Shown here: in pieces, positions 48,263 to 58,640 of the stretch
How positions within the stretch are numbered: the stretch's first letter is position 1
Layout of the letters: every line of letters begins with the position of its first letter
Source of the DNA: Artocarpus heterophyllus
Lineage: Eukaryota > Streptophyta > Magnoliopsida > Rosales > Moraceae
Assembly: GCA_025403435.1 (NCBI GenBank)
Contig: CM046335.1
Coordinates: forward strand, 12,140,587-12,204,586
DNA: 64,000 bases
Direction of reading: 5' to 3'
Program-made: the position numbers and the translations under genes
The notes under the pieces: model-generated
Databases searched by the model: none
Told to the model about the DNA's origin: nothing
What the model saw: the letters and a program-made list of their open reading frames with translations, nothing else

Positions 48263-49579
48263 CTATGATTCAGCAGCGATTTCCACAGCACGGACATTCT
48301 CTGTCAACGAACTGTTTCCGTTGACGCCCTCCAGCTAGCTGTAGTTCCCTTTCTCCTTGAAGAGCTGAATACCGTGATGCTTGCAGTAGAGCATTCCCTC
48401 ATGTGCAATATAGTCGGAAGGGCTTATGGTGCAACCTCCATGAGTGCATTTGAAGCGGCTTTTGTGGTATGGAGTTCCATTAACCGTCACCTGTCCAAAC
48501 ATCAACATTATTCTTATCATTTTCAAACTTGGTTTTTATAGATCAACATTAACCATCTCTTATATTGTATTTTTATAGATTAAGTAATTAGTATGATAAC
48601 AGGGTATACACACACACATATTTACATATGGTGTTATTAATCTCCTATATTGTACTTTTATAGATTAATCAGACGTGCCTTCAAAGCTTTGTCAAGGCTA
48701 CCGGTTCGCTTGAAGAGCTTATCGTAGTGAGGTCTGCAGTAGAGAAGTCCCTCAAATGAACAATAGCTGCTAAGCTGCGCTCGCACACATACGCACAAAA
48801 AAAAAAAAAAAAAAAAGGGAAGAAGAAGAAGAGTTAAGGGTATTGGGATAAGGGTAACTTAAAGTAAAACCTCCTATGAATTAGTTAACCCAAAAGCCAA
48901 AACTTGGGCATATTCCACTGTCTTTGTTTCTATGATTTACTTTTGATTTGTATCCGGTTCCTTTTTCATAAAAATAAAGTTAACAAGATGAAAAATAATC
49001 ATTAGGTAATTAGGTGTCATGACCGAGAGAAAGATAGTCTAAACAGATGGCCTTCTAGCAAAGAAAACGACAGTAAAGTAAAATAATTGGTACACAGATG
49101 AAAGGAAAGCATAATAACGTGGATCTCCTCCAGACGCATATTTATGTCGTCTGGTACATCACCTACAAATTTTAGGCATGCATACAGACACACACACACT
49201 TCAAAGACTCAGAGTGTATGCAATATGCATGATCCATGCAAAATAAGAAGAGACTTAACAGTTTCCATATTTCTCAGCCATGTTTTAGTTTTTGAAACAT
49301 ACATATATATATATATATTTATTTATTTATTGTGGTTTTAAACAAAATTGCTATAGCATTTTCTGTCATAAAATTTGTGCTAGAAGCAAACACGCTGATA
49401 ATTTCCACAAGCAAAAACAATTTCCTTATCGACGATTGATTCCCTTGAGGGTGTCCCGGCAGTGATGGCATCGGAAGCAGGCTTTGTGGTAGGCCCTGGT
49501 ATCAGCAGTCAACTTATCAACCAGGTACACCGTCTTGTCGCAGGCCGTGCATTTCTGCGTCACTCCTGCAAAATGTTAT
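48263..49579 (-). pseudogene. Decayed WLIM-type two-LIM-domain protein gene
   Basis: Three exon remnants read on the minus strand. 49,444-49,579 gives the first half of LIM1 (QKCTACDKTVYLVDKLTAD, YHKACFRCHHC). 48,679-48,774 gives its second half (SFEGLLYCRPHYDKLFKRTG). 48,263-48,490 gives the end of LIM2 and the tail. Plant LIM proteins of this type bundle actin filaments and some act in the nucleus. Damage, judged against the family as I know it: the start region reads ATAACATTTTGCAGG where ATGGCATTTGCAGG is expected; the exon 1 donor is GG, not GT; exon 2 shows one missing A near its end and a GC donor; the exon with the first half of LIM2 is absent; a zinc-ligand Cys is Arg in YHKSRFKC; and the expected Gln codon after GNYS is TAG (48,335-48,337), with the old frame continuing to a stop at 48,263. 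Introns are retained, so it is not retro-copied. Confidence 0.85.
48555..48667 (+). repeat. 28-bp direct repeat in the LIM pseudogene where an exon is missing
   Basis: 48,555-48,582 and 48,640-48,667 match at 26 of 28 positions (ATCTCYTATATTGTAYTTTT then ATAGATTA). They lie between the last two surviving exon remnants, in the place where the LIM2 first-half exon should be. Confidence 0.8.
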
Positions 49580-50773
49580 CATAAAGGCCTAGCTACAAAA
49601 TCTTACCAGGTCACTATCTACACATAATATTGAAACAGAAAAAAACATGATTAATCAAATAATTATACACCCTAGTTTTTATCATTTTTTAATTTATTTT
49701 TTTGTTTTTAGAAATTAAAAAAACATCCTTTGACTTAAAAATATGAAAATAAGGAAAAAATACCCTTAATTAAACCTAATTTATTTATAAAATATATGTT
49801 TCTTCTTAAAAAAATTCTAAAAAATACATTTCAAAATTTAAAAAGTCATAAAACTTAAAATCTTTTTTTTTTTGTAAATTTGAAGTTTCATTTTAGGATT
49901 TTTATGTTTTTAATATACAAAATATTAATCACAACTATTTAATAGTAATCTTGTTGTTTTGCTTAATTTTTTCCATTCACGGGGATGAAATTAAGATAAA
50001 TTTTTGAAATTTCAAGAATACTCTTGTAGTTTCTAAAAATAGAAGAACAAAATAAGAAATCGTTAAAACTAAAAGGTATAATTATGTGATTAACCCGAAA
50101 TTGAAACTCAACCTAATTAGATATTTTCCTCTCCCTCCATATCAGGATTTATATCTATTCAGAGGATACTAAACATTATGTGATTATGTTTTTAGAAATT
50201 ACAAGTTTTTGAAATTTCAAGGATACTTTTGTAGTTTTTAAAAACAGAAGAACAAATTAAGCAATAGTTAAAACTAGGAGGTATAATTATGTGATTAACC
50301 CAAAATTAAAACTCAACCTAATTAGATAGTTTTCCCCCCTCCATATCAGGATTTATGTCTATTCAGGCGTGCGATGGATTAGCCCTAATTATGGGCGTGC
50401 AATGAATTGGCCCAGAATCGCTGTTGTAACATAATTGCCCTCAGAAAGAAGGTAAATTTTATTTTATTTTTTCTTTTTTATTAAGCGGATGAATCTCATC
50501 ACGCCTTTCACTGAAACATCATAATAATAAATCATAATGCAGGCACAACTTGCTGGTAATTCCAAGAGACAGTATTCACATAATAATAATAATAAGTGCT
50601 GACATGCAAAGGTTGAAAGGGTTATGTAACCATAAGAATGTACAGAGCAATGGCTATGCTCCAGTTCATCCTCAAAGCCATGTAGAAATGATCCGAATTC
50701 AATAGGGCGGTCTAAGTTGACTTGCATGAAAACAAAAGCTTACTATTTGATAGTATCGCATTAACACCAAATT
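49580..50773. other. AT-rich intergenic region upstream of the LIM pseudogene
   Basis: Contains the two-copy repeat at 50,001-50,366 and an (ATT)n stretch near 50,580. The minus-strand frame at 50,464-50,727 has no recognisable domain and is not called. Confidence 0.5.
50001..50366 (+). repeat. Direct duplication of ~160 bp
   Basis: TTTTTGAAATTTCAAG at 50,001 and 50,206 begins two colinear copies that share GAAGAACAAA, GGTATAATTATGTGATTAAC, AACTCAACCTAATTAGATA and CCATATCAGGATTTAT, ending at about 50,162 and 50,366. The copies are roughly 90 percent alike by eye. Confidence 0.8.
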
Positions 50774-50845
50774 GGGCATTTGGTCTAGTGGTATGATTCT
50801 CGCTTTGGGTGCGAGAGGTCCCGAGTTCGATTCTCGGAATGCCCC
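50774..50845 (+). tRNA. tRNA-Pro (UGG)
   Basis: 72 nt. Acceptor stem GGGCATT pairs with AATGCCC, with discriminator C. The anticodon stem CTCGC/GCGAG encloses loop TTTGGGT, giving anticodon TGG for CCA proline codons. The T arm CCGAG-TTCGATT-CTCGG is perfect, and box A (TGGTCTAGTGG) and box B (GTTCGATTC) are intact. A T run suited to Pol III termination lies at about 50,862. First of eight related loci on this strand. Confidence 0.97.
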
Positions 50846-51333
50846 AAGTATATCAATTCAGCTTTTTCCACCCCGTGGAAGAAAATCATGAAAATAGCAC
50901 AAGAAAACTAGCCAAGAACAAAACAATTGCGAGTTGTTGTCTTTGGTAGGTGAACGTGCCAAGAGGTCCGTGATCTAGTCCATCAAGAAATTGTCAAGCT
51001 GAGACCAAGGCTTTGAAAAAAAAAAAAAAAACCCAATAGAATCTCCGGTTCCTCTGTCATTGCAACGATTTCCAACATTTTGTTTTACTGTATAACACAA
51101 TAAATTAAGTGTTTTTGGTTCTCGGATCCAGCTCAAGGAGGAATGTAAACTAACAAATGACGTCGACGGCACAAAACTTGAAGCAAATCAAACAAATTGA
51201 TCAGAAATAATTTACCAAATGTATAGATAAAGCAACACGACTTCAATGCCACTAGGCATCAGCAAATCAAACCCGGAAACAGGAGGCAGGATATATATAT
51301 ATATTTATTTTTTACAAGATAAGTATATATTTT

Positions 51334-52269
51334 TAGAAAATTTTCATTTTAGCACCATATGTTACATTGAAATATGAGTTTAGTACCATATTTTTTAAAA
51401 AATTTCATGCCAATATCTTAACATTTTAGGAAATCTTTTTTTAGTATCTCGGGGCCTTTTTTTTGAAACACTAACAAACAAAATTAAATAATAAATAGAA
51501 ATAAATAAAAAACCTTATTAAAAAGAAAATGAAATTAAAAAAAAAACTTATCTTCTTTTCCTTCTTTACTTGCAGACCTAAAATAGAACACTAATCAATT
51601 TTCATGCCTAGGAAGTCACCACCCATAGGAGTGTTGTTGCGCATCTCCAATATAGACCCTGCTGCATTGGAGTGTTGAGCCCAAAACGCCACCACACATT
51701 GCCCCATCTCGCAAACCAGTCCGACCGTTTTATGATCTTACCGCCAACCATCTTAACTCAACCCACCGCCACCCACACAAAACCCTTTCAATTTCAAGAG
51801 CACCCTCATGCTTAGTAGATCATTAACAACATGTCTTCCTCAACTTCGGCAATGCTAGTCATGTTTTAAGCATCGCCTAAAGTTAGTAAAAGAGTTTGAC
51901 AAGGGCTATTTGAAGCATTATATTGGCTTTGACTAGTAATTCGTGGCTGAAGTTGGGGATTTCCATGGCCATGGGCATTTAAGTATTGTTTTGGCTTTGT
52001 TTTGAGATCTGAGTATTTCCATGATCATGGGGATTTAAGCATTGTTGGGGATTTTCATTGGGGAGAGGCGGGTTTCATGAAGGTTAATATTCATCTATGA
52101 AATAGAAACCTTTTAAAAGGTAATTTTGTTTTTTCATGTCCTAAAAAAGCTCCAAGGTACTAAAAAAAATTCCTAAAAGGTCAATATACCAACATAAAAT
52201 TTTTCAAAATAGATAATACCAAACTTATATTTTGATATAACACAGGACACTAAAATGAAAATTTCCCTA
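51334..52269. mobile_element. Foldback element with ~120-bp terminal inverted repeats
   Basis: The left arm (51,334-51,455; TAGAAAATTTTCATTTTAGC ... GGAAATC ... TTTTTTTAGTATCTCGGGGC) is the inverse of the right arm (52,149-52,269, ending GAAAATTTCCCTA). The 690-bp interior is GC-richer at 51,600-51,800 and has no transposase. Long arms suggest a Mutator-like MITE; no 9-bp duplication was clear. It lies between the first and second tRNA-Pro loci. Confidence 0.7.
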
Positions 52270-52439
52270 CACTCTATTATCAGTATTGTTACTATTATCT
52301 CTATTTTAGTAAAAGGCAAGGAACAATCACTTATATGTCTACATGGTCATCTTTCTAGCAATCAATAAATAAAATACTGCAATGTGATGGTCAAGTGTTG
52401 CACCAGAAGGAATTAAATTTTGCCTGATGCCTGCAAACC

Positions 52440-52512
52440 GGGCATTTGGTCTAGTGGTATGATTCTCGCTTCGGGTGCGAGAGGTTCCCGAGTTCGATTC
52501 TCGGAATGCCCC
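52440..52512 (+). tRNA. tRNA-Pro (CGG), one base longer than its neighbours
   Basis: 73 nt, same acceptor, D, anticodon and T arms as the TGG copies, but the anticodon loop is TTCGGGT, giving CGG for CCG codons. An extra T enlarges the variable loop from AGGTC to AGGTTC. All stems pair, so it could be functional. No T run of four or more follows until about 52,572, which is far for a Pol III terminator. Confidence 0.85.
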
Positions 52513-52811
52513 AATTACCCGACATTCTTTGGCATTCCAAACCAGTTTCAAGTTCTGATCAGTCAGAGACATTTTTTACCCTTTTGACGAAAAAAGTTCA
52601 CAGATATAGAAAACTTGAATAAAGTTTGATCTATTGCTTTGTATCATCAACTTTTGAACCTAAAAAATAACTTTGAGGAAAAAAAAGCTTCTAAACCGTC
52701 TCTCCAATTAAAACATCTTTTAGTACAAGTCAGACTGTCAAAATGCGGGGGTAATAACTAAAAACTATCAGTAAATAAAGGAACAACTATGAAGCATTTA
52801 TGGTTGAAACT

Positions 52812-52884
52812 GAGCATTTAGTCTAGTGGTATGATTCTCGCTTTGGGTGCAAGAGGTCCCAGAGTTCAATCCTCGGAATGCCCC
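52812..52884 (+). pseudogene. Degenerate tRNA-Pro (TGG)
   Basis: 73 nt, clearly derived from the intact copies. The acceptor stem has an A-C mismatch (GAGCATT against AATGCCC), the anticodon stem CTCGC/GCAAG has a mismatch, box A reads TAGTCTAGTGG, and an inserted A disrupts the T stem (CAGAG/CTCGG). The T loop is TTCAATC. Probably not a working tRNA. Confidence 0.75.
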
Positions 52885-53460
52885 CTGTTTATTTTCTTTC
52901 AATTTCTATTTTTGTCAAATGTACGTTTAATTTGTGTGTGTAATGGAAAAGACTTTCATACCATCCCCCCCCTCCCCAAAAAAAAAAAAAAAAAAAAATT
53001 CATCATCTGCCAGCAATGAAAAAATTCTCATTTTTTATATACATTTATTTTTGCAAGACTTGATAAATAAGAAACAATAAACAAACCAGATATGCTGACA
53101 TTAATGCGTCCATGCTAAGATAATTGCCTGTAAAATCCATTCGTCAAGGAAAAATGAAATCCAAACTCTTCAACTTGCTTCCTGTGATCTACTTTCATAG
53201 CAATTCAAAACCAAAAAACATATATTGCTAAAATAGGAACAACGTCCTTTAAATTTAATTGTCACGTATATTAAACATGCTGATTCTTCCCATTCCAGCT
53301 AAAAATGCCAAGAATCCAAATGCTACATACTAAATCAATGGGGAGAAACAGACAGAAAAAAAAAATTAAAAAGAACAAAGCTGATTGTACGAACGCTCCA
53401 TTTAAGAGCAAGGATCTAAGACCAAGTCTGAACGGCACTAAATAATCTTACTTAAAAGAA

Positions 53461-53491
53461 CATGATAATAGTAATAATAATAATAATAATA
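53461..53491. repeat. (ATA)n microsatellite
   Basis: About seven to nine AAT triplets. Confidence 0.85.
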
Positions 53492-53555
53492 AATAGTTAA
53501 ACAAATAAAGGTTTTTTAAGCCAAAGCATCTCCCTGTTTAGATATCTAAATGATT

Positions 53556-53627
53556 TAATATTTGGTCTAGTGGTATGATTCTCGCTTTGGGTGCGAGAGG
53601 TCCCGAGTTCGATTCTCGGGATACCCC
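53556..53627 (+). pseudogene. tRNA-Pro (TGG) with a destroyed acceptor stem
   Basis: The internal 60 nt, including box A, anticodon arm (TTTGGGT) and T arm, are identical to the intact copies. The 5' strand of the acceptor stem is TAATATT, not GGGCATT, and the 3' strand is GATACCC. Three or more of the seven pairs fail, so end maturation and charging are unlikely even though the internal Pol III promoter is intact. Confidence 0.75.
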
Positions 53628-53767
53628 AACTTTTAAACAATTTTAGCTTGACAAGATATCTTTAAACTCAACTTCAATTTCTTTTTCTTCATCATATACT
53701 TTTTACAATAGCATGTACGCTTCAAAAATCAGAGGTTGGGAACTCAGTTAGACATTAAATGTAGCAT

Positions 53768-53839
53768 GGGCATTTGTTCTAGTGGTATGATTCTCACTTT
53801 GGGTGCGAGACGTCCTGAGTTCATTTCTCAGAATGCCCC
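53768..53839 (+). pseudogene. Diverged tRNA-Pro (TGG), possibly non-functional
   Basis: 72 nt with a perfect acceptor stem and anticodon TGG. Changes: box A TGTTCTAGTGG, an A-C mismatch in the anticodon stem (CTCAC/GCGAG), AGACGTC before the T arm, and T loop TTCATTT, which loses the conserved A58. The T stem has changed on both sides and still pairs (CTGAG/CTCAG). Could be a weak gene; I favour pseudogene. Confidence 0.6.
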
Positions 53840-55075
53840 TGCTTTTGTCAACATAGAGTTGTAGCTATTTTATGTGTTGTTGCACGGAATCAAATGACTA
53901 GCAAAGACACAGTTGTCAGTCTTGTTATTAAATGCTGCTATAAAAGTTCTCTTAACTCTTCGTTAAGTGTGAATATATTTTGTAGCATTTGTCAGTACCC
54001 AAAGTCAGCTCAGCACCTGCAACTTTAGATGGTTACAAATTCAAAAATATTTTATTGGCAAGACTTTAATGGATAGGACAAGATCAAAAAGTCAAAGATG
54101 CTGATAAATATTCATGTGGCCATCTATAACTTACCAGTAAACTTGCTCATCTTGGAAAAATGATATCTTGCCAATAAATTAATAGAACACCATAAGAATA
54201 AGCTTTTCAACAAAGAATATAGCATCCACTTTGATAGAAAATTCATACCCAAAGGCATACAATCGCCAAACATAGGCACACAAATCTTAACAAGAAACCC
54301 CAAACGAACAATGCTCAAAACCTAGGCACAGTAGGCTACTCAAAGATAATGAGAATTGAGTTCAAATGCTGTGTATGCTAAAGATGCTAATACTTAAAAT
54401 TCTTGCCTAAAATGCTAAAAAAAAAAAATTAAAATAAAACAACACACAATAAGAAATACTACAGCACAAGATCAGCAGACCAACAAAATCATTTACTTGC
54501 AAAGAACTATCCTGAGTAAGTACTAGACATCCATTACTCAAACAATGTGATTTCCCTTGATGCCTTTCCTTGTTCCAAATATTTAAATGGAGAAACCACC
54601 AGTCCACACTCCAGAAAATTCATCTAAAGGGATGATCTAAGACGTACAAAATAAATTGAAAGTCTTGATTCCGTTCAAACCAGTTTTTATAACTAATACA
54701 CAACGGAAAAACCTAAACCAATGAAGGTATGTAGCTTCAAATTTTTGTCAAAAACCTAACCTAAGGAGGTATTGTAGCCTCAAATTTTTGTAGCACCATG
54801 ATATGATCAATTATCACAAGGCACTATGGCATGCGACGAACTTTCAAGACAACTTGAAGCATGTACTTCTAGATCTCCCATAATTTATCAACAGGCGGTA
54901 TAACATGAAGGCAAAACTTGCACTAAGTTCGGAAGAAAACTAAAAAAAAACAAACAAACAAAGAGGGAGCGGAAAAAAGCTCGTTACAATAGATACTGAA
55001 AAAATGCAAAATAAAAGAAAATTGTCCTTTACTAAATTGTTTGATCGAAAGATGAACACCAAATAGAGCAGCAGT

Positions 55076-55146
55076 GGGCATTTGGCTAGTAGTATGATTC
55101 TTGCTTTGGGTGAGAGAGGTCCCAAGTTCGATTCTCGGAATGCCCC
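55076..55146 (+). pseudogene. Degenerate tRNA-Pro (TGG), 71 nt
   Basis: The acceptor stem is intact. One T of box A is missing (TGGCTAGT), the D loop reads AGTAGTA, and the anticodon stem is CTTGC/GAGAG with mismatches. The T stem CCAAG/CTCGG has an A-C mismatch. Derived from the same unit as the copy at 55,661, with related flanks. Confidence 0.7.
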
Positions 55147-55660
55147 TGTTTTGTTAACATACTATGTTTATTTTGTTGGTTGTCGCAAGGAATCTACTAG
55201 CTAGTGCAATAAAGAGTTTTGTCCTAAAATATTGCCCCAACTGCTTTAAGCAGTGTAACCTTGTCCTGACTCAGCAGAGGACCTATGTTATCCAATGGTA
55301 ATGTATCCACATATACCTTTTTTGTTTTTAGGGTGTGAAAATAAAAACAATTTTCAGTTTTGATTCAATACCAAATCTGCTAGGCACCTGCACTATTTAG
55401 ATGATACTGAGTTCCTAGACATTGGTTGTCAAAAAGACCTTGATGACTAGCAAATGAATAAGATCGTGTTAGAACTTACCTATAAGGTCCTTTGGCTGAT
55501 AAAAATGAAATCTTGTCCATTAGCATTTACATATCACTATAAGAAGCAACTTCAACAAAAAAGAACTCATCAAACTAGGATCTGAAGAAACTGCACAAAT
55601 AAAGAAATCATTTCTTAGTTTAACATCTCAGTGAAAGATAAAGGCCATAATATCAGTTGT

Positions 55661-55733
55661 GGGCATTTGGTCTAGTGGGTATGATTCTCGCTTTGGGTGC
55701 GAGAGGTCCCGAGTTCGATTCTCGGAATGCCCC
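55661..55733 (+). tRNA. tRNA-Pro (UGG) with one extra G in the D loop
   Basis: 73 nt, identical to the 50,774 copy except TAGTGGGTATG instead of TAGTGGTATG. D-loop length varies naturally, so it is probably functional. TTTT follows two bases after the gene (55,735-55,738), a suitable terminator. Confidence 0.88.
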
Positions 55734-56531
55734 TGTTTTATTATCTTATATAATCTGCACTTTTTTTTTCAAGTAATACTGCCCCAAGAAATTTCTACAG
55801 AATTTTTAATGTATCATTATCAGGGAGAGAGAAAACAGATCTAACTTCTAGATGAAATTTAATATATGCTTTAAGCAGCATGACCTGGTCCTGAGTCAAC
55901 TAAGGACTTGTACTATACTATGGATCATACTTATGTATTGGATTATATCTATTTCAGACAAGACTTATGACCAGTAAAATCAAACAAACTAGAAACACTG
56001 ATGTCCTAACTCCTATGCTAGAACCTAACCCCATCGGTCATAGAGAAACAAAATCCACCGAAGTCTATCATACTAATACTATATGACACTATGACACATG
56101 AATTGCCAACTCTCATGTTGTATGAATTAAATAGCAAGCCTAAGTATCAAGGGTGCGAAGCATTTATAAAGGGACACAAAATGCATCATGTTTTCACACG
56201 TAAGGGACTAACTTAGGCCACTACCATTCATGGAATTGGAGTTGAGAATTGATATATCATGTGTTGCATTTTCCGTTCTTCCCTAACATGCCAATATCAA
56301 GCAAATTATTAGATCCCAGGATCAGTGAAAAGACAAGAGTAGTAACTGAAGCCACTATACTTCAACAATAGGTAAGAACTAAGAATTGAGAAACCGATGC
56401 TAAAGAGGCAGAAAGCAGACGACAATGATACTTAAAACATGATTTCTAATGACCAGTACTCTGTAAAAGCAACTGGAGAAACAAGACATTGAACATTTAG
56501 TTATTAAATAGACATCACAACAATCAGCGGC

Positions 56532-56603
56532 GGGCATTTGGTCTAGTGGTATGATTCTCGCTTTGGGTGCGAGAGGTCCCGAGTTCGATTCTCGGAATGC
56601 CCC
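56532..56603 (+). tRNA. tRNA-Pro (UGG)
   Basis: 72 nt, identical over its length to the 50,774 copy; all stems pair and boxes A and B are intact. TTTTT follows directly after the discriminator (56,604-56,608), a strong Pol III terminator. Last of the eight loci. Confidence 0.97.
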
Positions 56604-58291
56604 TTTTTAGTCAACAACATTTTTTTTTTCAAGGAAACTACCAAAGCATATAATATTCAATCAGTTTATATTGTTTTAAGAAAGTTTAACTTGACCCTAT
56701 GTGAGCTCAAGAACAAAGTGCCAAAAGAATGAACTTGACCTGCAATATTGCAAATAGAGAATCTCTATTAAAATAGTTTCTCACGACATTTCAAGAATTA
56801 AGTACCAAAAGAATACAGCTGCAGCTTTAACAGTTAGGTGGTCGTGCTAAAAGACTCAACAGATCTTCCATCTTTCAAGTAAGGCACATCTTGTCTCGGT
56901 AAACTTTTTGATACGATATCTCAACCTTCATGCCTTCTGTTAATTTAATCGATCACTTTGGTTTCATGTTTTTAAGAAACATATACACAACCCGTAGCTG
57001 CTGGATTAATTTGAAACCTTCCTTTTCTAATTCCATTGCATATCGATGACTCGACCTCCACTATCTTTCAGTGTCTAATTATCAGAAAATGCAATCGCAA
57101 ACTTAATAACAATCTAGGCAGCAATATTCTTTTCATTCAAGTGTTGCAGACATCAAAATTAATTGAAAGCTCATTTTTTTATTGCAACATAATGCGGATC
57201 AAGTTCTTATGCAAAGGCTAAGAAGAAAGCTTCCATTTAATAGATGATGACAGAACGGAACAATGCCTTGCGCCTTCAACATGGATTTTAATCATACTTA
57301 GACTCCAAAACTTAGAATCGGCTAACCATTCTATGTCATATTAATAGAGAAAGCAAATCAGTCATCTAGAAAAAAATTCTATTTGTGTATAACAAGAGAA
57401 AGGTTCATTAGGCTAAAACTGATATCTCAAGGTTCACTACTATTACACTTTAACCACATAGCTCTGTCGATAAACCTGGAATCCCATGTCCAGTGTTCCC
57501 ATTCTAGATACAGCAACAATTACAATGCAAAGTCTGCTTATACAACTAGTCGCAATAAGTACATCAAATTAATGCTGCTTGAAAAAACCGGTCAAACCCA
57601 AACCAAAATATATAATTAAAAGATATTTGATTGTAGAGCAGCGTATAGGAAGGTGGTCGTTAAAAATCAATCACAAACGTTGACAGTAAAGTAATAATTC
57701 AAAAATAATATTAAAAAATCCCTTTGATGAGAGGGCCCAAGAGTAATCAAAATGATAAATTATTGGTAATAGAATAAGAAAACAAGCCAGAGATCTCAAA
57801 ATGCGGAATAAATATTATCAACAATCTGAAGATAAGGTCATATATCACCATTTTAAACAATCGTGAGACCTACATATTGACCTCAAACGCTTACTAAACA
57901 ACCGCACAGTGCTAGTAAGAGCTTGGTCTCGAGCAATAATTGAAACTTGATGAATCAACTTGTGAGCCTTCAAGTGTAAGAATATCAATTTCAAGTTGAA
58001 AATTCAACATACAACTTTAACTTCTCCCAGCAAATATAAAGTGAACATTGTGAATTCCAACCAAATATGACCAGTGTTACGGATTCTTAAACCCTAAATA
58101 CGATTCAATTTTGATACAAATATGCTATGTCGTCAACAAACACGGGCAAAACCAACAATATCGGGTTATTCCACTCAGTTTTCCGTTAAAAAAAAAAAGA
58201 GGATAGATTTTGCGACGCCTAAACTTTGCAATTTAACTAGTTGAAAAAAAAAGAAGCACAAAGCAATAAAGCAAGGTCTATAATTACTTAC
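56604..58291. other. Intergenic sequence downstream of the tRNA array
   Basis: AT-rich, unique-looking sequence. A telobox-like AAACCCTAAATA lies near 58,090. No coding region supported. Confidence 0.45.
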
Positions 58292-58640
58292 CTTTACTAC
58301 ACGATTTGGGCCGCAAAATGAAAACATAATCAACAGCACCACTAGTTATCTGCTTGGCTGCCTGGAAAAGGGCGGAAAATTGGAGAAAATACGAAGAAAA
58401 TAGGCTCTGCTCTGCAGTTAATTAGCGAGTACTGCCTAGGGTCAAATATTGGATTTTTTTTTTTTGGCGAATTTTCCTTTTTTTTTTCTTGCAACCAAAG
58501 GAAGAAAGGAAAGAAGCATTTGGAAATCTTTGCCAGAATTTCGTGGCGGGTTTTGAGCCAAAGACAAAAAGAAGACCAATGCTGCAAAACATTCTTTGTC
58601 GCCGCGTGGCGTTTCGGTGATTTCAAAAGTTTCCTGTTCC
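58292..58640 (-). other. Candidate minus-strand first exon ending in a strong donor
   Basis: On the minus strand a GC-richer block ends GTAAAG then GTAAGTAAT (donor at 58,291-58,290), near the consensus for a plant 5' splice site. An ATG at 58,327-58,325 opens a frame MFSFCGPNRVVK up to the donor. I do not recognise a family and found no downstream exon, so this could be a leader exon, a short-ORF RNA, or chance. Confidence 0.2.

Larger units (their letters stand above)
53840..56531 (+). repeat. Diverged tandem duplication units carrying the tRNA-Pro loci
   Basis: Spacers share colinear blocks. 54,130-54,220 (ACTTACC...GATATCTTGCCAATA...CACCATAAGAATAAG...TTCAACAAAG) matches 55,478-55,570. 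GCTTTAAGCAG...ACCT(T/G)GTCCTGA near 55,236 matches 55,870. 53,855-53,910 matches 55,160-55,205. The array therefore grew by duplicating about 0.6-1.5 kb units and not by scattered insertion. Confidence 0.6.

Noticed and set aside
50464..50727. 88-codon minus-strand frame, considered as a downstream exon for the donor at 58,292
   Set aside because: The phase and product are not recognisable, and an 8-kb intron joining them would be pure conjecture.
50774..56603. Regularly spaced repeats suggesting a CRISPR-like array
   Set aside because: The repeats are 71-73 nt tRNA-Pro sequences with long, uneven spacers in a plant genome; this is a tRNA array.
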